A DNA stretch of 64,000 bases from Mallotus nudiflorus (Eukaryota; Streptophyta; Magnoliopsida; Malpighiales; Euphorbiaceae), in NCBI GenBank assembly GCA_947683625.1, contig CANTUR010000070.1:930001-994000 (forward strand). Direction: 5' to 3'. The translations under genes were made by a program, and so were the position numbers. The notes beneath the pieces were generated by a model. That model made no database searches and had not been told where the DNA came from. It saw only the letters and a list, made by a program, of their open reading frames with translations. Position 1 is the stretch's first letter, and each line of letters starts with the position of its first letter. Shown here one piece after another: positions 37,150 through 50,200 of this stretch.

Positions 37150-40100
37150 ATATCACTAAGCCAACCAAAAAATAAGATGAAACTGATGCCAAATTTGTTG
37201 ACCATTTTGAAGATTGAGACAGTAAAAAACATTAGATTATTACTTGGTTTCATAATACCTCTGTTCCATTTATTCACATCCAATTTGCTGATTATGACAC
37301 TGCAAAAGAAATTTGGGATTTCGTAGTTAAATGATATCAAACCACTAGACTTGCTCACTATTTTCAGTTATGGACTACTCTTCATAATCTCAAACAAGAA
37401 TCTGGTCAATATGTGGCTGATTTTCTTGCTTAGGTGCAACCGATTTGGCAACTCTCTCAATCGAAAATTAGTGAAGATCATTTTCATCATATTCAAGTTC
37501 TTATAGCTCTTCGACCATAATATGAAGTAGTCTGAGCCTCTCTACTATATCAACATCCTCTTCCCACATTGGATACAACTATACAAGAACTCATTTTTAA
37601 AAAGACTTGCCTTAACCTTGACAAACCTGTGAATTCTGAAATTGCTCTTACAACTACTTGCCCCTCATATAAAAATTTTGGTAATCATATCTATAAGAAT
37701 TGTAATCAAATTGGTCATGCTTTTGCTAATTTTCCTACTGTAGAATGCAGATATTGTCATAGTCTTGGCCATATTCTTGAGAATTGCCCAACTCGCCTTT
37801 AAGACCAAAAGTGGGATCTCTAAACATAAAAATGTCTCAAAGCCTGGATTTACCTATGTCACTACTGCTGCCACTGAAGGTTCTACTACCATCACTATGA
37901 GTGATCTTGAGGCACTACTCAAATAGGCTATCTTTTCCAATTCTCCTACTGTCATGTCTGTCACCCTAGGTAACTCTCTTTGGCTTTTTGACTCTACATG
38001 TTGTAACCATATGACTATTAATATTAAACTTTTATCTTCCACCAAACTTGCATCTTTCTTACCACCAATCCATACTACCAATGGTAGTCAAATGAACATC
38101 ACTCACACTAGTCATACATATGCCTCTAATCTCCTTGAAACTTACTATATCCCTAACTTGGCCCTCAATCTTATCTCTATTGCTCAATTATACGAAAAAG
38201 GACTAGATGTTAACTTTTCTCTTTCTGGTTGTCAAGTATAGGATCCATAAATGGGACAGATTCTTGGGAAGGGTTGTAAGGTGGGTCAATTTTTTAAACT
38301 AGTATTTCTTGATCTTCCTCAAAAACTTATGTCTATTACTACTACAACTACCATATCTTTTATTCACCAATGGCATCTTCGTCTTGGTCATGCCTCTGAC
38401 AGTAAAATTTAGCCTTTAATTTCTCATGGGTTGTTAGGATTTACAAAGTTTAAGTCATTTAGTTGTTTACATTATCAACTTGCAAAAAAATTTGCATTGT
38501 CTTTTAATAATAGTGATTCTATTTTAGACAATCCTTTTGGCTTAATTCATTCTAACATTTGGGGTCCTTCCCTTATTTCTTCAATTAATGGTTTTTTGTT
38601 ATTTTATATTATTTATTGATGATTATTCTCATTTTACTTAGATATATTTTCTGAAACATCAATTTGAGTTACCATAAATTTACATTTCATTTGCTAAAAT
38701 GATAAAAACCTAGTTTTCTTCTATTATAAAAGTTCTTCAAATAGATAATGCTATGGAATATTGAGATTCTTCTTTACTTCAATATCTTAATCAATAAGGC
38801 ATTGTGGTTCAACATTCTTATCCTCACATTTCCCAATATAACGGACGAGCTAAACGCAAGCATCGTCATATTCTTGATTCTGTTCATGCCCTTATTTTTT
38901 CTGCCTCATGTCCAGAAAAATTTTGGGGAGAAGTAGCTCTTATTGCTATATATAACATTAATAGAGTTCCTACCTTAGTTCTCCAAAATTTATCCCACTT
39001 TGAAAAATTGTTTAGTAAGCCTCCTAACTATTACATCCTTAAACCTTTTGGTTGTGCTTGTTTTGTCTTTTACAACCCCATGAACATACAAAATTAGAAC
39101 CTCATGCTCGTTTATGTTGTTTTCTTAGGTATGGGACTAAACATAAAGGGTATCATTATTAGGAGCCTATTTCTAATAAATTATGCATTTCTTGACATGT
39201 TACTTTCTAGGACAATACCATGTTCTCCTCTCTTTCTAAATTTCACCACTCTGTCAATACTGAATCTTTATTCTTTACTAATTCCTCAATTGAGTTATTT
39301 CTAAGTTCTGATACAAGTGATTCTAATATGCTCAATAATAGACCTTCCCCACCTGCTCCTATTGAGTTTAGTCCAGCTGTTGATCTTGCACCTATACCTT
39401 TATCTTCCCCTGACACCCCTCTTCATCATTCCACTCAAATAAGAGAAACTCCTTATTACCTTACTGATTTTCATTATTATTCTACTATTGCAACCCTTCA
39501 TGAGCCTCGCTCTTATCATGAGGCCAGTACTAACCCTCTTTGGCAGCAAGCTATGACTGAAGAACTTCAAGCTTTAAAGAAAACTCATACTTGGAACTTA
39601 GTCAATCTTCCTCCTAATAATACCCTTATTGGCTGCAAATGGATTTATAAAATCAATACTCGTTCTGATGGGACAATTGAACATTATAAAGTTCACTTAG
39701 TAGCCAAAGGTTGTACTTAAAAGTATGGTATAAACTATGAAGAAACATTTGCTCTAATGGCTTGATTAACATTTGTCCGCAGTCTATTAGTTATTATTGC
39801 AGTTTGAAAATGGCAACTTTTCCAAATGGATGTCAAAAATGCCTTTTTCCATGGTGATTTATCATAAGAGGTTTATATGCATCCTCCCCTTAATTGTCAT
39901 TCTCTTCATAAAATTTGTAAGCTTCGACGAGCCTTGTATGGATTAAAATAAGCTTTACGAGCCTAGTTTGCTAAATTTAGTTATACTCTTACCCAAATTT
40001 TGCTTTGTTTCTAGTTTACATGATTCTGCTTTGTTCATTCATCGAACTAACCATGGTATTGTACTTTTACTACTTTATGTTGATGATATAATAATCACAG

Positions 40101-41030
40101 GTAATGATGTATCTGGTATCTCAGATCTCTAATATTATCTCAATCAACATTTTGAAATGAAGAATCTTGGCAACCTTAGCTATTTTTAGGTCTTGAAGTT
40201 TCTCATCATTCTAAAGGCTATTATCTCTCTTAAGCTAAATATGCATCTAATATATTTTCTCAAGCTGGCATTACTGATGGTAAAACTATATAAACCCCTT
40301 TAGAGCTCAATTGAAAGCTTACTCCTCTAGATGGCACTCCTCTTAATGATCTTAATTTATATCAAAAGCTTGTTGGTAGTCTTATTTATCTCACTATTAC
40401 TCGACCTGATATCTCATATGTTATTCATTTTGTCAGTCAGTTCATGCCTACCCTTCGCTCCTCATATTTTTCTGCAGTACTTTCAGATCCCTTAATATAT
40501 TAAAGGAACTTTTTTTCATGGTTTACATTTCTCTGCTCACTCCTCTTTAGTGTTATCTAGCTACTCTAATGCTAACTAGGCTAGTGATCCAACAAATCGT
40601 CATTCTACCACTGGTTATTATTTTTTTCTTTGATGATTCTCTTATCTCTTAGTGTAGTAAAAAGCAAACTGTCATTGCTTGCTCTAGCATAGAATCTGAG
40701 TATCATGCTCTTGTTGCTGCTACATCTGAATTACTTTAGTTATGATGGTTATTAACTAATATGGGTATCACACATTCTTCTACTACTATGCTTTATTGTG
40801 ATAATACCAGTGCTATACAAATCTCCCATAATGACATTTTTCATGAGCGTACACAACACATTGAGATCGATTGTCATTTGGTACACCATCATATTACTCA
40901 AGGCACTATAATTTTGATTCCAATCTCTTCTATGAATCAAACGACTGATATCTTCACCAAAACAGATATTACGGCTCATTTTCAGGATTTACTAAGCAAA
41001 CTCAAGCTGACATCCATTATACCATCTTGA
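37150..41030 (+). pseudogene. Copia gag-pol, remainder after the gypsy insertion
   Basis: Gag resumes at 37150 and includes a zinc knuckle CRYCHSLGHILENC at about 37747-37788. The protease site reads WLFDSTCCNHMT near 37980, with the DSGA core lost. Integrase fragments follow (QWHLRLGHAS near 38370). The reverse transcriptase start, GCKWIYKIN, lies near 39632 and keeps LLYVDDIIITG near 40075. RNase H lies at about 40761-41028 with YCDNTSAIQ. Many stops and frameshifts separate these parts, so it is not functional. Fixed damage here contrasts with the clean structure of the nested gypsy element. Confidence 0.85.
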
Positions 41031-41043
41031 GTTTTAAGGCGGG

Positions 41044-41249
41044 TGTTAATGTGATTATAAGAATTAACGTGATTATGAGAATCAAGTCATCAGTGGCCTT
41101 GATTCTAGGATGTAAATAGATAAAATTTTTATATCATGGTATTTGATAGATTTCCTTTCCTTTTATAGTCTTATTTTTCCTGTATAAATACCAATTATTC
41201 TTATACACTCAAAACACATTCAGAAATACAAATTCCTTCTCTGTTTATA
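41044..41249 (+). repeat. 3' LTR of the old copia element
   Basis: It starts TGTTAATGTG, follows the purine tract AAGGCGGG and pairs with 25035-25240. Confidence 0.85.
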
Positions 41250-41403
41250 CTCCACAATTGATCATGAACTCTGTTTATTGATCTTTAATGGTTTTTTTTT
41301 TACAATTTTCTAAGCAAACAAACAAGATTTATTTTCACTGAATCTTGATGTTGTAATCATCTTTTAGTGTTTTTTTTGCAATTGTTATTAGGTTTTTTTA
41401 TAG

Positions 41404-41510
41404 CAATGCAAAGAATCTGAGGTGTGCATCAGTGACATTTGGAGTTTTTATCTGCACCAATTGCTCTAAGGTTCACCGTAGCCCCTCCGCGATCAAATTA
41501 GCTTTATTAG
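41404..41510 (+). pseudogene. ArfGAP-like exon fragment
   Basis: Translated from base 41405, the segment reads NAKNLRCASVTFGVFICTNC and then SKVHRS. This resembles the Arf GTPase-activating zinc-finger region, best the plant AGD8/9/10 type (CNAKNPTWASVTYGIFLC pattern). Such proteins stimulate GTP hydrolysis on Arf in vesicle traffic. An AG acceptor-like site precedes it at 41403 and a GT lies at 41511, as for a single exon. The second zinc-finger Cys pair (CTNC) is present. The first pair would lie on a preceding exon that I cannot find, and after HRS the match fails. It is probably a gene fragment. Confidence 0.55.
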
Positions 41511-41630
41511 GTACTATTAATAGTAGTGCACTAGTGTTTAATTTTCATTTTGATGTTATATAATAAATAATTAATGTAGCAGCTAATTCACTTAATTGAA
41601 CTCTGGGACCTGCCTATACTGGAGAGCTAA

Positions 41631-41840
41631 GTGAGCTCATTAATTTACTTTGCTCATTTACTCATTAGATTTATTCTAAAGGTTTTTTCTCAGACAACTG
41701 CTTTTAGTTCTATTGAGAAGCTACCACTTATTGCAAAAGCTATTGGAAAGACTCGAATGAATGGTATACGGAAGCTTGTTTCAAAGATATGCTTTTACCT
41801 TACAAAAAGAAGACTTATAAAAACTGAAGGGTTGGCATGA
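41631..41840 (+). other. Unrecognised 69-codon reading frame
   Basis: The peptide contains a Lys/Arg-rich stretch (KLVSKICFYLTKRRLIK). It sits between the ArfGAP-like and Hsp110-like fragments and may be another decayed exon. I do not recognise it, and chance is possible. Confidence 0.2.
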
Positions 41841-42397
41841 GTTTTGAGTATGAAGGTTCTTGTAATTATTTTTTCTTAATTGATTTCATTATTTTGAGTA
41901 GCATGGTTTCTCTGTGTGCGCTCCTGGATTTAATATCTATTAGTGCATTTTCTCCACTTGTCCATATGTTTGCTCTACATGTTAAAGGGCATTCAATAGT
42001 TAGGGCCATTTTTCCTCCCTTTTGATCTTTTTACTAGGATGATATGGCCAAATCATTTACAGGACATGATCAATTACTTTCTTATGGATGATGAATTATG
42101 TCAGTGCTTGTATCTTCTATTAATGGGATTGATCTCTGTTTTCACCAACTCACTATTAATAACCTATATCCATGGTTGAACTAAACATAATTCCATGCTA
42201 ATTTTTTATCTTTGGATACTTTAACTTTATTGAGAGTATAATCTCTCAGGGCAAGTAAAGAAGTGCATTTAATTTACTTGTCCAAGCCTCAATCCATAAA
42301 TTGGACAAAGGATATTTTTATGTAGTTATGTACATTTCACCTTCAAAATAGTTATCTAGTTGGATTCAATTTTAAAGAGTACATTTTTCTTCTACAG

Positions 42398-42598
42398 GAC
42401 TTATATAGGCCAATAATGATAAAGCCAAAACTAGCTACTCCTAAGACACTCACCACACCTCCACCTCAAGAAAATGAATAGCAGCCACAGGGTAGAGATG
42501 TTGATGTTAGTGCCAATGAGAGTGGTGATGTTCCACTAACTTCTAGAGAAGCAATGGAGATAGAGAAGCCAGACAGGCCAGATTCAAGTGTTGCATAA
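42398..42598 (+). pseudogene. Hsp110-like (HSP70-14/15 type) last exon fragment
   Basis: After an acceptor-like TTCTACAG the frame reads LYRPIMIKPKLATPKT, a Pro/Gln-rich stretch, and ends with EAMEIEKPDRPDSSVA and TAA at 42596-42598. This resembles the C-terminal tail of plant Hsp110-type chaperones (FCRPIMMKPKP, then PMETE/KP). Those proteins act as nucleotide exchange factors for Hsp70 in the cytosol. A TAG at 42479-42481 breaks the frame inside the tail. The ATPase and substrate domains are absent nearby. I take it as a pseudogene fragment. The match is from memory of the family. Confidence 0.55.
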
Positions 42599-43329
42599 TT
42601 CAGCTTGGTAGTTAGAATATTTCGTTCGTAATGTATAAGAACTATTTAAAGTTAGATGAACATAAGTGTGTGTTGTCATGAGGAAGGCATATGGATGGGA
42701 TGTTTGATGGTTTCCATTTCATCTGTGAAGCCTTTTTCTATTGGATGGTCTTTTAAATTTTATTATTTATTAGTAGGTCTCTAGAATCTAGTTTTTTAAC
42801 ATAAAGGTTTTTAAGAGAAAAGTGAAATGATCTCTTGGAAGGGTTTTTAAGATAAACTAACACTTTGAAAGTGTGGTTGAGCTATTGGTGAGTTATGAGA
42901 AACGTTGCATAAAAGCAAGTGTAATTATAGATGGAATTCAATGAACAAGTCTTTATCATTCATGTATAGGAAATTATTCAATAATTGTTTAATTAGTCTT
43001 TGGTTAATGGTTATTTTTTTCTCTCTTTTTAGTTTTTTGTTCCACGAATGAACTATATTGACATTAACAATAATAAATCTTAATTTTGATCTTAAAAAAC
43101 TTAATTTTGAGCATTTAATTTTTTTATTTAAGTGTGTATAAGTTATGACTCCATTGGAAGTCAAAATGAAGTATGATTATCTTGGGCTGATTCAACCTCT
43201 AAACTTCAATGAGGCTTTTGACATTCTTAGAGCTTTATAATAAGAAAGTTATCTCCTTCACATTTAAAATAAACATCTTGAGCTTTTTGAATTAGGCTTG
43301 CTTATTAAAATCCAAGTTCATTTGAGTAT
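42599..43329. other. Intergenic, nothing recognised
   Basis: AT-rich DNA after the Hsp110-like fragment. No gene or element end was seen. Confidence 0.4.
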
Positions 43330-43910
43330 GCAAATATTAAGTTGAAATCAATGTATGCAGCTGCCATTTCAGATTGCACAACTCTTAGTATTTTAGATAT
43401 ATCTTGAACTACAAAAGCCCAATTGAGGTGATTCAAAATGATATGGAAAGCTAAGTCAAATATATACAACTTTAATGAAAAATGTATAGGCAAATTCAAA
43501 CGTCTCCAATAGAAAATCATGACTTCAACTTGCGCATAGTTGTCTGATAGTAGTCTGCATTTTAAATTGCATAGCTCTTAGTATTTTAGACATATCTTAA
43601 GCTAAAGATGTCCAATTGAGCTTATTTAAATTGATATGGAAAGATAAGTCAAATATCTACAATTTTAATGAAGAAATTTTGGGCAAATTGAAACTTCTTT
43701 AATATAAAATCATGGGTTTAACTTGTACATGGCTGTTTTACAATAGTCTGCATTTTATATTGCACAGCTCTTAGTATTTTGGATACATCTTGAGCTGCAT
43801 AAATCTAATTAAGGTGATTTAAAATGATATAGAAAGCTAAGTCAAATATCTATAACTTTTATCAAGAAAGTATGGGCAAAATCAAACGTCTTTAGTAGCC
43901 AATTACTATT
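43330..43910. repeat. Tandem array, three copies of a 193-bp unit
   Basis: The marker TTGCA(C/T)A(A/G)CTCTTAGTATTTT starts at 43374, 43567 and 43760, exactly 193 bases apart each time. Other parts of the unit (AAGCTAAGTCAAATATCTA, GGCAAATTCAAACGTCTT) recur in step. The copies are diverged but colinear. The array edges are approximate. Confidence 0.85.
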
Positions 43911-43989
43911 TTAATCTATGCATAGTTATCTCACAGCATCACCTTCAATAATTCAAAATTATAAACATTGAATTCAAAATATAGACATC

Positions 43990-44600
43990 GGACACATTAT
44001 TTGCATCTCCAACAGCTATATTTTTTAGTGTTTGTCTATATAAACACCTTAAGAGCTGAATGAAAGTCAAGAAACTTGTTTATCATTCATTCTTTCTTAA
44101 ACATTCAATTGAACTCTCAAATTCTCTTAAACAATTCTTTGTTTATATAACTCTTGTGAGAGTTGGTTTTGTGTTAGAAATAGAATTTTTCTTCATCTTA
44201 AATCTTGGGATAGATTAGAAGGGAAGTGAGATTTATCTCTAAAGGAATTGATTTAAGTGTTGTCCATTAAAACACTTGGAATTTGGTTTTTTGAGTGAGC
44301 CTTGAAAACTCAAGTTGTAAGGTTGTAAGAGTGAGTCATAGAACTCTTATGTAATCTCAATCTTGTGAATAAGATTGTGGGTGATTGAAAATCCTAAATT
44401 GGGGATAAGTTAGGTGGAGACATAGGATTTTTGTTGAATCCAAACTCCTTAAATTTTTGTATTTTTCATTTTTTCTTCTCAACTTCCATTCAATTCTTGC
44501 AAATAATTCTTTTAATTTCTCATTTTTATTTCATAGTCCTATTCACCCCCTATAGGACTCTTTTTAAACTATTCTATAACAACTACATAGATTAAATTTT
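43990..44600 (+). repeat. LTR-like stretch, possible retrotransposon remnant
   Basis: A TATATAAACACC box is followed by a transcript-like leader, repeated GTGAGT/GAGTGAG motifs and an end segment with TTCACCCCCTATAGGACTC. This is the style of a copia LTR of the SIRE/Maximus type. No coding region or matching second LTR was found. The 193-bp array may belong to the same LTR. Confidence 0.35.
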
Positions 44601-45358
44601 CTATGTTTAATTCTAGTTTTTGCATCAATTTGCCTTGGAATTAGTATATGTTCAACTCTACTATATAATTATATATATATATATATATATGGCCATTTTG
44701 AATTTTTAAAATAAGTTGATTTATTAAATTAATTAAATGTACATGATTTAAAATTTTGTTATAAAATAAAAAGATTTAATATTAAATATTATGATATGAA
44801 TCATAATAATAATAACTATATTAGCTAAAGAGTTATTATAGTAAACTTCATTAAAAAAACAAAAATTATGAAAAACTAAAAAAATAAAAAGTAATAAACA
44901 AATATGATTTTTTATTTTCTACTATAGTAGAAAATAGAAAATGGAGAAAAGGAAAAGAAAAATAGAAAATGTTTTCTAAAATTAAACAGCCCTAGTTTTT
45001 TTTTTCCAATTAAGTGTTTAAACTCAAAAGATATAAAAGTACATTAAATTTACTAAAATGTCCCTAATGTAGATTCCTTATTTTTTTTAACAAAAGGAAT
45101 CATTATTTATATTTAGGGAGATTCTTACCTACATATGTATTGTTTTCAATTAAACTAATGGTATTTGGATGATGTATCTTAAATCCTATCATTAGGTGTA
45201 ATACACCCAGTGTAAATAAAACTTTCCCATTTATTTAAGTACTTACAACTACATCATTTAGGTCCCTTTAATTTTATTTTTTTATTTGTACCATCTCTTA
45301 TACCCATTACACTTGCTATATTTTCATTCACTTATCATCATTTACATCACCATACTTA
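44601..45358. other. AT-rich intergenic DNA, nothing recognised
   Basis: It holds an AT dinucleotide run near 44665-44688 and A-rich tracts. No gene was found. Confidence 0.4.
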
Positions 45359-46039
45359 CACTCTGTTTAGATGGGGTGAGGCTATAGTTAATTAAGGAAG
45401 GGTAAGGATGAGTAAGGTAAGGAAGGGGAAGATACATTATTTAAATGTTGTTTGGGAATAAATGAGGTGAGGTAAGGGTTATATGAATGAGTTATGTATT
45501 TAAAAGACATAAATACCCCCAGTTATGTTAAATAATATTTATTTTATTTAACTTAAATAATAATAGTAATAATAATATTTAATTTGTTTTCAGTACTATT
45601 TATTTTATTTAACTTAAAAATAATAATAATATTTAATTTTTTTCAGTAATATTAATTTATTTAACTTAAAAAATAATAATAATATAATAAAAAAAATCTG
45701 AAAATGGCTTGGAAAGAAAAAAAGACAACAGCTAGCAAATGAAAGAGAAACATAGGAAAAAAGAGGACTGTAATGTTTTATTAGGTTTTAAGATGCTGAG
45801 GATAATTTTTGAATTTTAATAAATAAATAAGTATAGTTTTGGAAGGAAAAAATTAAAACCCTTTGTAACCTTTCTTACACCCCAAATTGGGGTGTAAAGA
45901 AAACCCACCAAAAGTTGTACGGATGATTACAGCTTCCCCATGCTAACCTCTCATTCACTTTCCGTTATTTTCTCTCAAACAATCATCCCCCCTTGCCTCC
46001 CCTTACTCTCCCTTCCCTAAACTTGTCCCAAACAAAGTG
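45359..46039. mobile_element. MITE-like element flanked by TTA
   Basis: The ends form an imperfect terminal inverted repeat: CACTCTGTTTAGATGGGG on the left and, reversed, CACTTTGTTTGGGACAAG on the right. Similarity continues inward as GGAAGGGTAAGG-like and GGGAGAGTAAGG-like blocks. The element is flanked on both sides by TTA (45356-45358 and 46040-46042). A 3-bp TTA duplication is typical of PIF/Harbinger elements. No transposase was seen in its 681 bases. Confidence 0.6.
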
Positions 46040-46042
46040 TTA

Positions 46043-46899
46043 TCGACCACCATTGACACCATCGTAATGTCGAACTATATTGATTGTCAAGGTGCTTATC
46101 CTTACCTACTCATCTATCATAGCTCATTGCCAAATTATATTACCAATAAGTTGATTTGTAAGAATTTATGCTTTATCATATAATTTTGTTCATGTTGAAG
46201 CTACTGGAATGGAAGGCTAAAATAAAATTCATAGACTACAATCAACTAATCTCATCATTAAATTATATTTCTCCTTTCTTTAACAAAAATCATATCTTTC
46301 TCTCTTTTTATACGAACTTTTTAATCTAATAAATTTTCTAATTTATTTCATTTATTTTTAAAAAAATCATTTAAGGAAAAACTCAATTCTCATCAATTCT
46401 CCCTGGTTCAAAGGAATCCATTTTCTTTTTTTTAATAGATAAAGGAATCCATTGCAGTGACAACTAACAAAAGCAAACCTAGATTTAAATCTAAATAGTA
46501 AGATTCTATTTGTGAAATTAAGTCTACGAGGTGCTCATTAACAAATCCAAATAGAAGGAAGATTCTATTTTTAAAAATAAAGAAAAACATAAATAAAATA
46601 ATAATAAAGAATCTTTGTTGGTTTGCATGTGTTTGAAACTTGAATTTATTACAAAGAAAATGAAAATAACAATAAAGTTAAGCTAACATTAAGTTTGAGG
46701 TTGTCTTTTATTCAAAAATGCTTAGTGGTTTTGTTTTAGAAGCAATGAATAGGACAATGTTAAACTAACATAAAGGAAAAAATTTTGATTTAGTTACGGG
46801 TAATGAAATATCATAGAATGGGAAAGGATAAATGATAGTTTGAAAGAGAGAGTATAAATGATGGAAAAAAAAAGAAAAAAAAAAAAGAAGAAGAAAGGG
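46043..46899. other. Intergenic, nothing recognised
   Basis: AT-rich DNA ending in a purine-rich run (A and G) just before the Reina-like element. Confidence 0.4.
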
Positions 46900-46904
46900 G
46901 TCTA

Positions 46905-47205
46905 TGATATGTGGCCTTGCCTACTCTTAGCAAGATTTAGTTAGTAGTTTGTTAAAAGTTGTTCCATTTATTAAGCTAGTCAGAACTAGTCTTAAGCATA
47001 ATTTCTTTTATTGTTTTAGTGCAGATATGCCAAGTGAATTGGCCTTAGCCTTTTCCTAGTTTATAGCCTTGTTTGTTAAATTTCTAACTATAAGACTATT
47101 ATAAATAATCAATCTTGAGTTCAATAAAGGATAGCAAACATTACAAATATCATTACTTTTCTTCTTCTCTCTTTCAACTTCTCCACTTACAATTCAATTC
47201 TAACA
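46905..47205 (+). repeat. 5' LTR of the Reina-like element
   Basis: It starts TGATATGTGGCC and ends TTCTAACA, with a TATAAATAAT box near 47100. Confidence 0.88.
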
Positions 47206-47229
47206 TTTGGTACCAGAGATAGTTATGAC

Positions 47230-50200
47230 AATGGACACTCATGGTAAAACCAATGTTGAATTTTCACAATGATATTAATGAAGCATTAACTCATTATAAG
47301 TATAATTTTGATGAAATCAATGCTACCTTACAAACAGTGTTAAGTGAGATACAATCCTTGCAAATCTCTCGCATTAGCCCCACCACCCGACCCGAAGTCA
47401 ACCCATTTTACTAAAGAGAAACTTCCCATTTCACAAACACCATAAGACCTCACACACTAAATGACCACCATCACCACCTCAAGCTATACTTCCTAAAATT
47501 CAATAAAGAGGACCCAAGTGGTTAGATTTACAAGGTAGAATAGTACTTTAATTTTTAGAACATCAGTCCTGACCATTGAGTCCAACTAGCCTCCTTCCAT
47601 TTAGAGGACACTGCTTTACAATGGCATCAATGGTACATGAAATTCCATAGACCATAAAATTAGAACAAATTCACCAAAGTAGTCCTCTTTCGTTTTGGGC
47701 TAACAGATTATGAGGATCCCTCTAAAGCTCATACTTGCCTTCGATAAACTTCCACTATGGCAGCTTATCAAGAATCCTTTAAAAAAATTTCCATCAAATT
47801 GATGGCTTACTTGAGGGGTTTCTTATTGGTTGTTTTATTGCAAGACTATGAGATGACATTCATTTAAATGTGAAAATTAAATAGCCCAAAACCTTGGCGG
47901 ATGCTATAGGAGTTGCACGGTTGGTTGAAGAACACAATCAATTGCAAAAAAAGCCACTGATCCAAGCCGCTCCCAACCAGCAAGAGCAACATCAAAGATA
48001 AACTCCATTTTAGCTCCCAAAGTATTAGGTCCTCCACCAGTCTAGCGTGGAAATTTCAATACAAAGGCTAATCCAACCACCTTTTGATGAATCACTAATT
48101 AAAAGGTGAGAGAAAGGATTGTATTAATATTGTGATGAGAAGTTCACCCCAGGTCTTCGATGTTAATAGCCATAATTATTCATGATAGAAGATGTCAATC
48201 ACTCAAGTGTTAACAAGGATGAACAAGCTAAAGCATAACCTAATTATCAATAAGTCATGCCTGAGATTTCTTTCCATGTTATTTCTAGAGCTAGTCACCT
48301 ACAAACCATCTGTGTACTAGGCAAATTAAGGAACAAAAATGTGATTGTACTTATAGATAGGGGCAACACCCATAATTTCATTGATTAAGCCATAGTCACC
48401 AAATTGGCATTACCCGTTCTGCAAAATAAAAATTTTTAAGTCACCATCGCTAACCGTGATCAAATAAAGTGTATAACTCTCTATAAAGATCTTACCATCT
48501 ACATTTAAGGTAAATTCATTACCACTGATTATTTTATGTTTCCTATGGCAGCTTGTCAATTGGTTTTAGAAGTACAATGGTTGGTGACTCTTAGACCAAT
48601 AGAGATAGACTACCAGAAATTGACTATAACCTATAAGGTTGGAGGAGTTGCACATATTCCAAGGTTTAAAGCAGGGAATTTTACAAGCCTTATCTGATAA
48701 AGAATTCAATTGTATATAAGGTACTAAATTCTTATTTCAAATATCACCCTCTCCAAATACTACTCAACCAAGTCCCCACCCAATTAACATATCTTACCTT
48801 TTAACCGAATTCTCTAAAGTATTTAAATCACCCACCAATTTACCCCCCAAAAGATTACATGATCATCACATTCTATTACAACCAAACACCAAACTAGTGA
48901 GTGTTATACTATATCGATACCTCTATTACTAAAAGACTGAAATAGAGAAGATGGTGAGAGAACTACTACAATCAAAATTGATAAGGTCTAGTAATAGTCC
49001 ATTTTCATCACCTGTCCTATTGGTCAAGAAGGCATATAGAGATTGGAGATTTCATGTTGACTACCGAGCTTTAAATCATATCACAGTTAAAGATAAATAT
49101 CCAATTCCAATCATTGATGAACTTCTTGATGAGCTATATGGAGCCAAATTCTTCTCCAAATTAGACTTTAAGGCTGGATATCACCAGATTTGAGTATATA
49201 AGGATGATATCTCAAAGATAGCCTTTAAAATGCATAAAGGGAACTATGAGTTCGTAGTGATGCCATTCGACCTTACCAATGCACCCTCCACCTTCCAAAG
49301 TCTCATGAACAATCTCTTCTAACCTTATCTTAGAAAATTTATTTTGGTCTTCTTTGACAACATCTTGGTGTAGTCACAAACTTGGGTAGAGCATCTATCG
49401 CATCTTTAAATAGTCCTTCCTATTGTAAAGACTAATCAACTGTTTGCTAAAGAATCAAAGTGCAGGTTTGGTGTTTCTCAAATGGACTATTTGGGCCACA
49501 TCATTTCAGAACATAAAGTGGCAGTAGACCCAATAAAAATACAAGTTGTTCTTGAATGGCCAATTCCGACAACAATAAGAGAAGCGAGTGGATTTCTCGG
49601 GTTAACTAAGTACTACTGCAATTTTATTCTTCATTTTGGATGTATAGTAGCTCTGTTAAATCAACTCTTATCTAAAGAAGAATTTAACTGAAGTGAGGAA
49701 GCCAAACTAGTCTTCAACAGATGAAAAAAAGCATTAACATCGCCACCAGTCCTATGCCTTCCCAATTTTTCTCAATGGTTCGTTATTGAATGTGATACTA
49801 GTGGGATCGAAATTGGAGTTATACTTTCTTAAAATAATCATCAAATAGCTTATTTCAATGAAGCTTTAAAGGGATCATCATTTTTATTATCCAATTATGA
49901 GAAAGAAATATTGGTTGTCATTAAGTCAATTTGAAAGGGGCATCCATATCTCCTTGGGAAACCATTTATAATCTGCACTAACAAAAGAGCCTAAAGTATT
50001 TACTAGAGCAGCGAACTACCACTCGCATACAAACTCAATGGCTTCTAAAGATCCTTGGCTATGACTATAAGCATGGGCCTAAAAATCAAGTTGCTAACTT
50101 ATTGTCTCATGTGGTTGAATTTCAATTCACATCCATTTCAAGGCCACCTACAGATTGGTAACCAAAATTACAATAGGAGGTGCAATAAAACTCTTTCTAT

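Larger units (their letters stand above)
25035..41249 (+). mobile_element. Old Ty1/copia element, split by a nested gypsy element
   Basis: Two 206-bp LTRs (25035-25240 and 41044-41249) bound the element. Without the nested insertion and its repeated target site it would be about 4.68 kb, a normal copia size. A tRNA-Met primer site lies directly after the left LTR, and a purine-rich tract AAGGCGGG lies directly before the right LTR. The LTR ends have decayed (TA in place of TG on the left). Flanking sites TCTCA and CTCCA do not match well, so no clean target-site duplication is claimed. Gag is interrupted at 25612/37150 by the gypsy element. Confidence 0.88.

Noticed and set aside
25030..41254. 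A target-site duplication for the old copia element
   Set aside because: TCTCA and CTCCA differ at three of five positions, so no duplication can be claimed.
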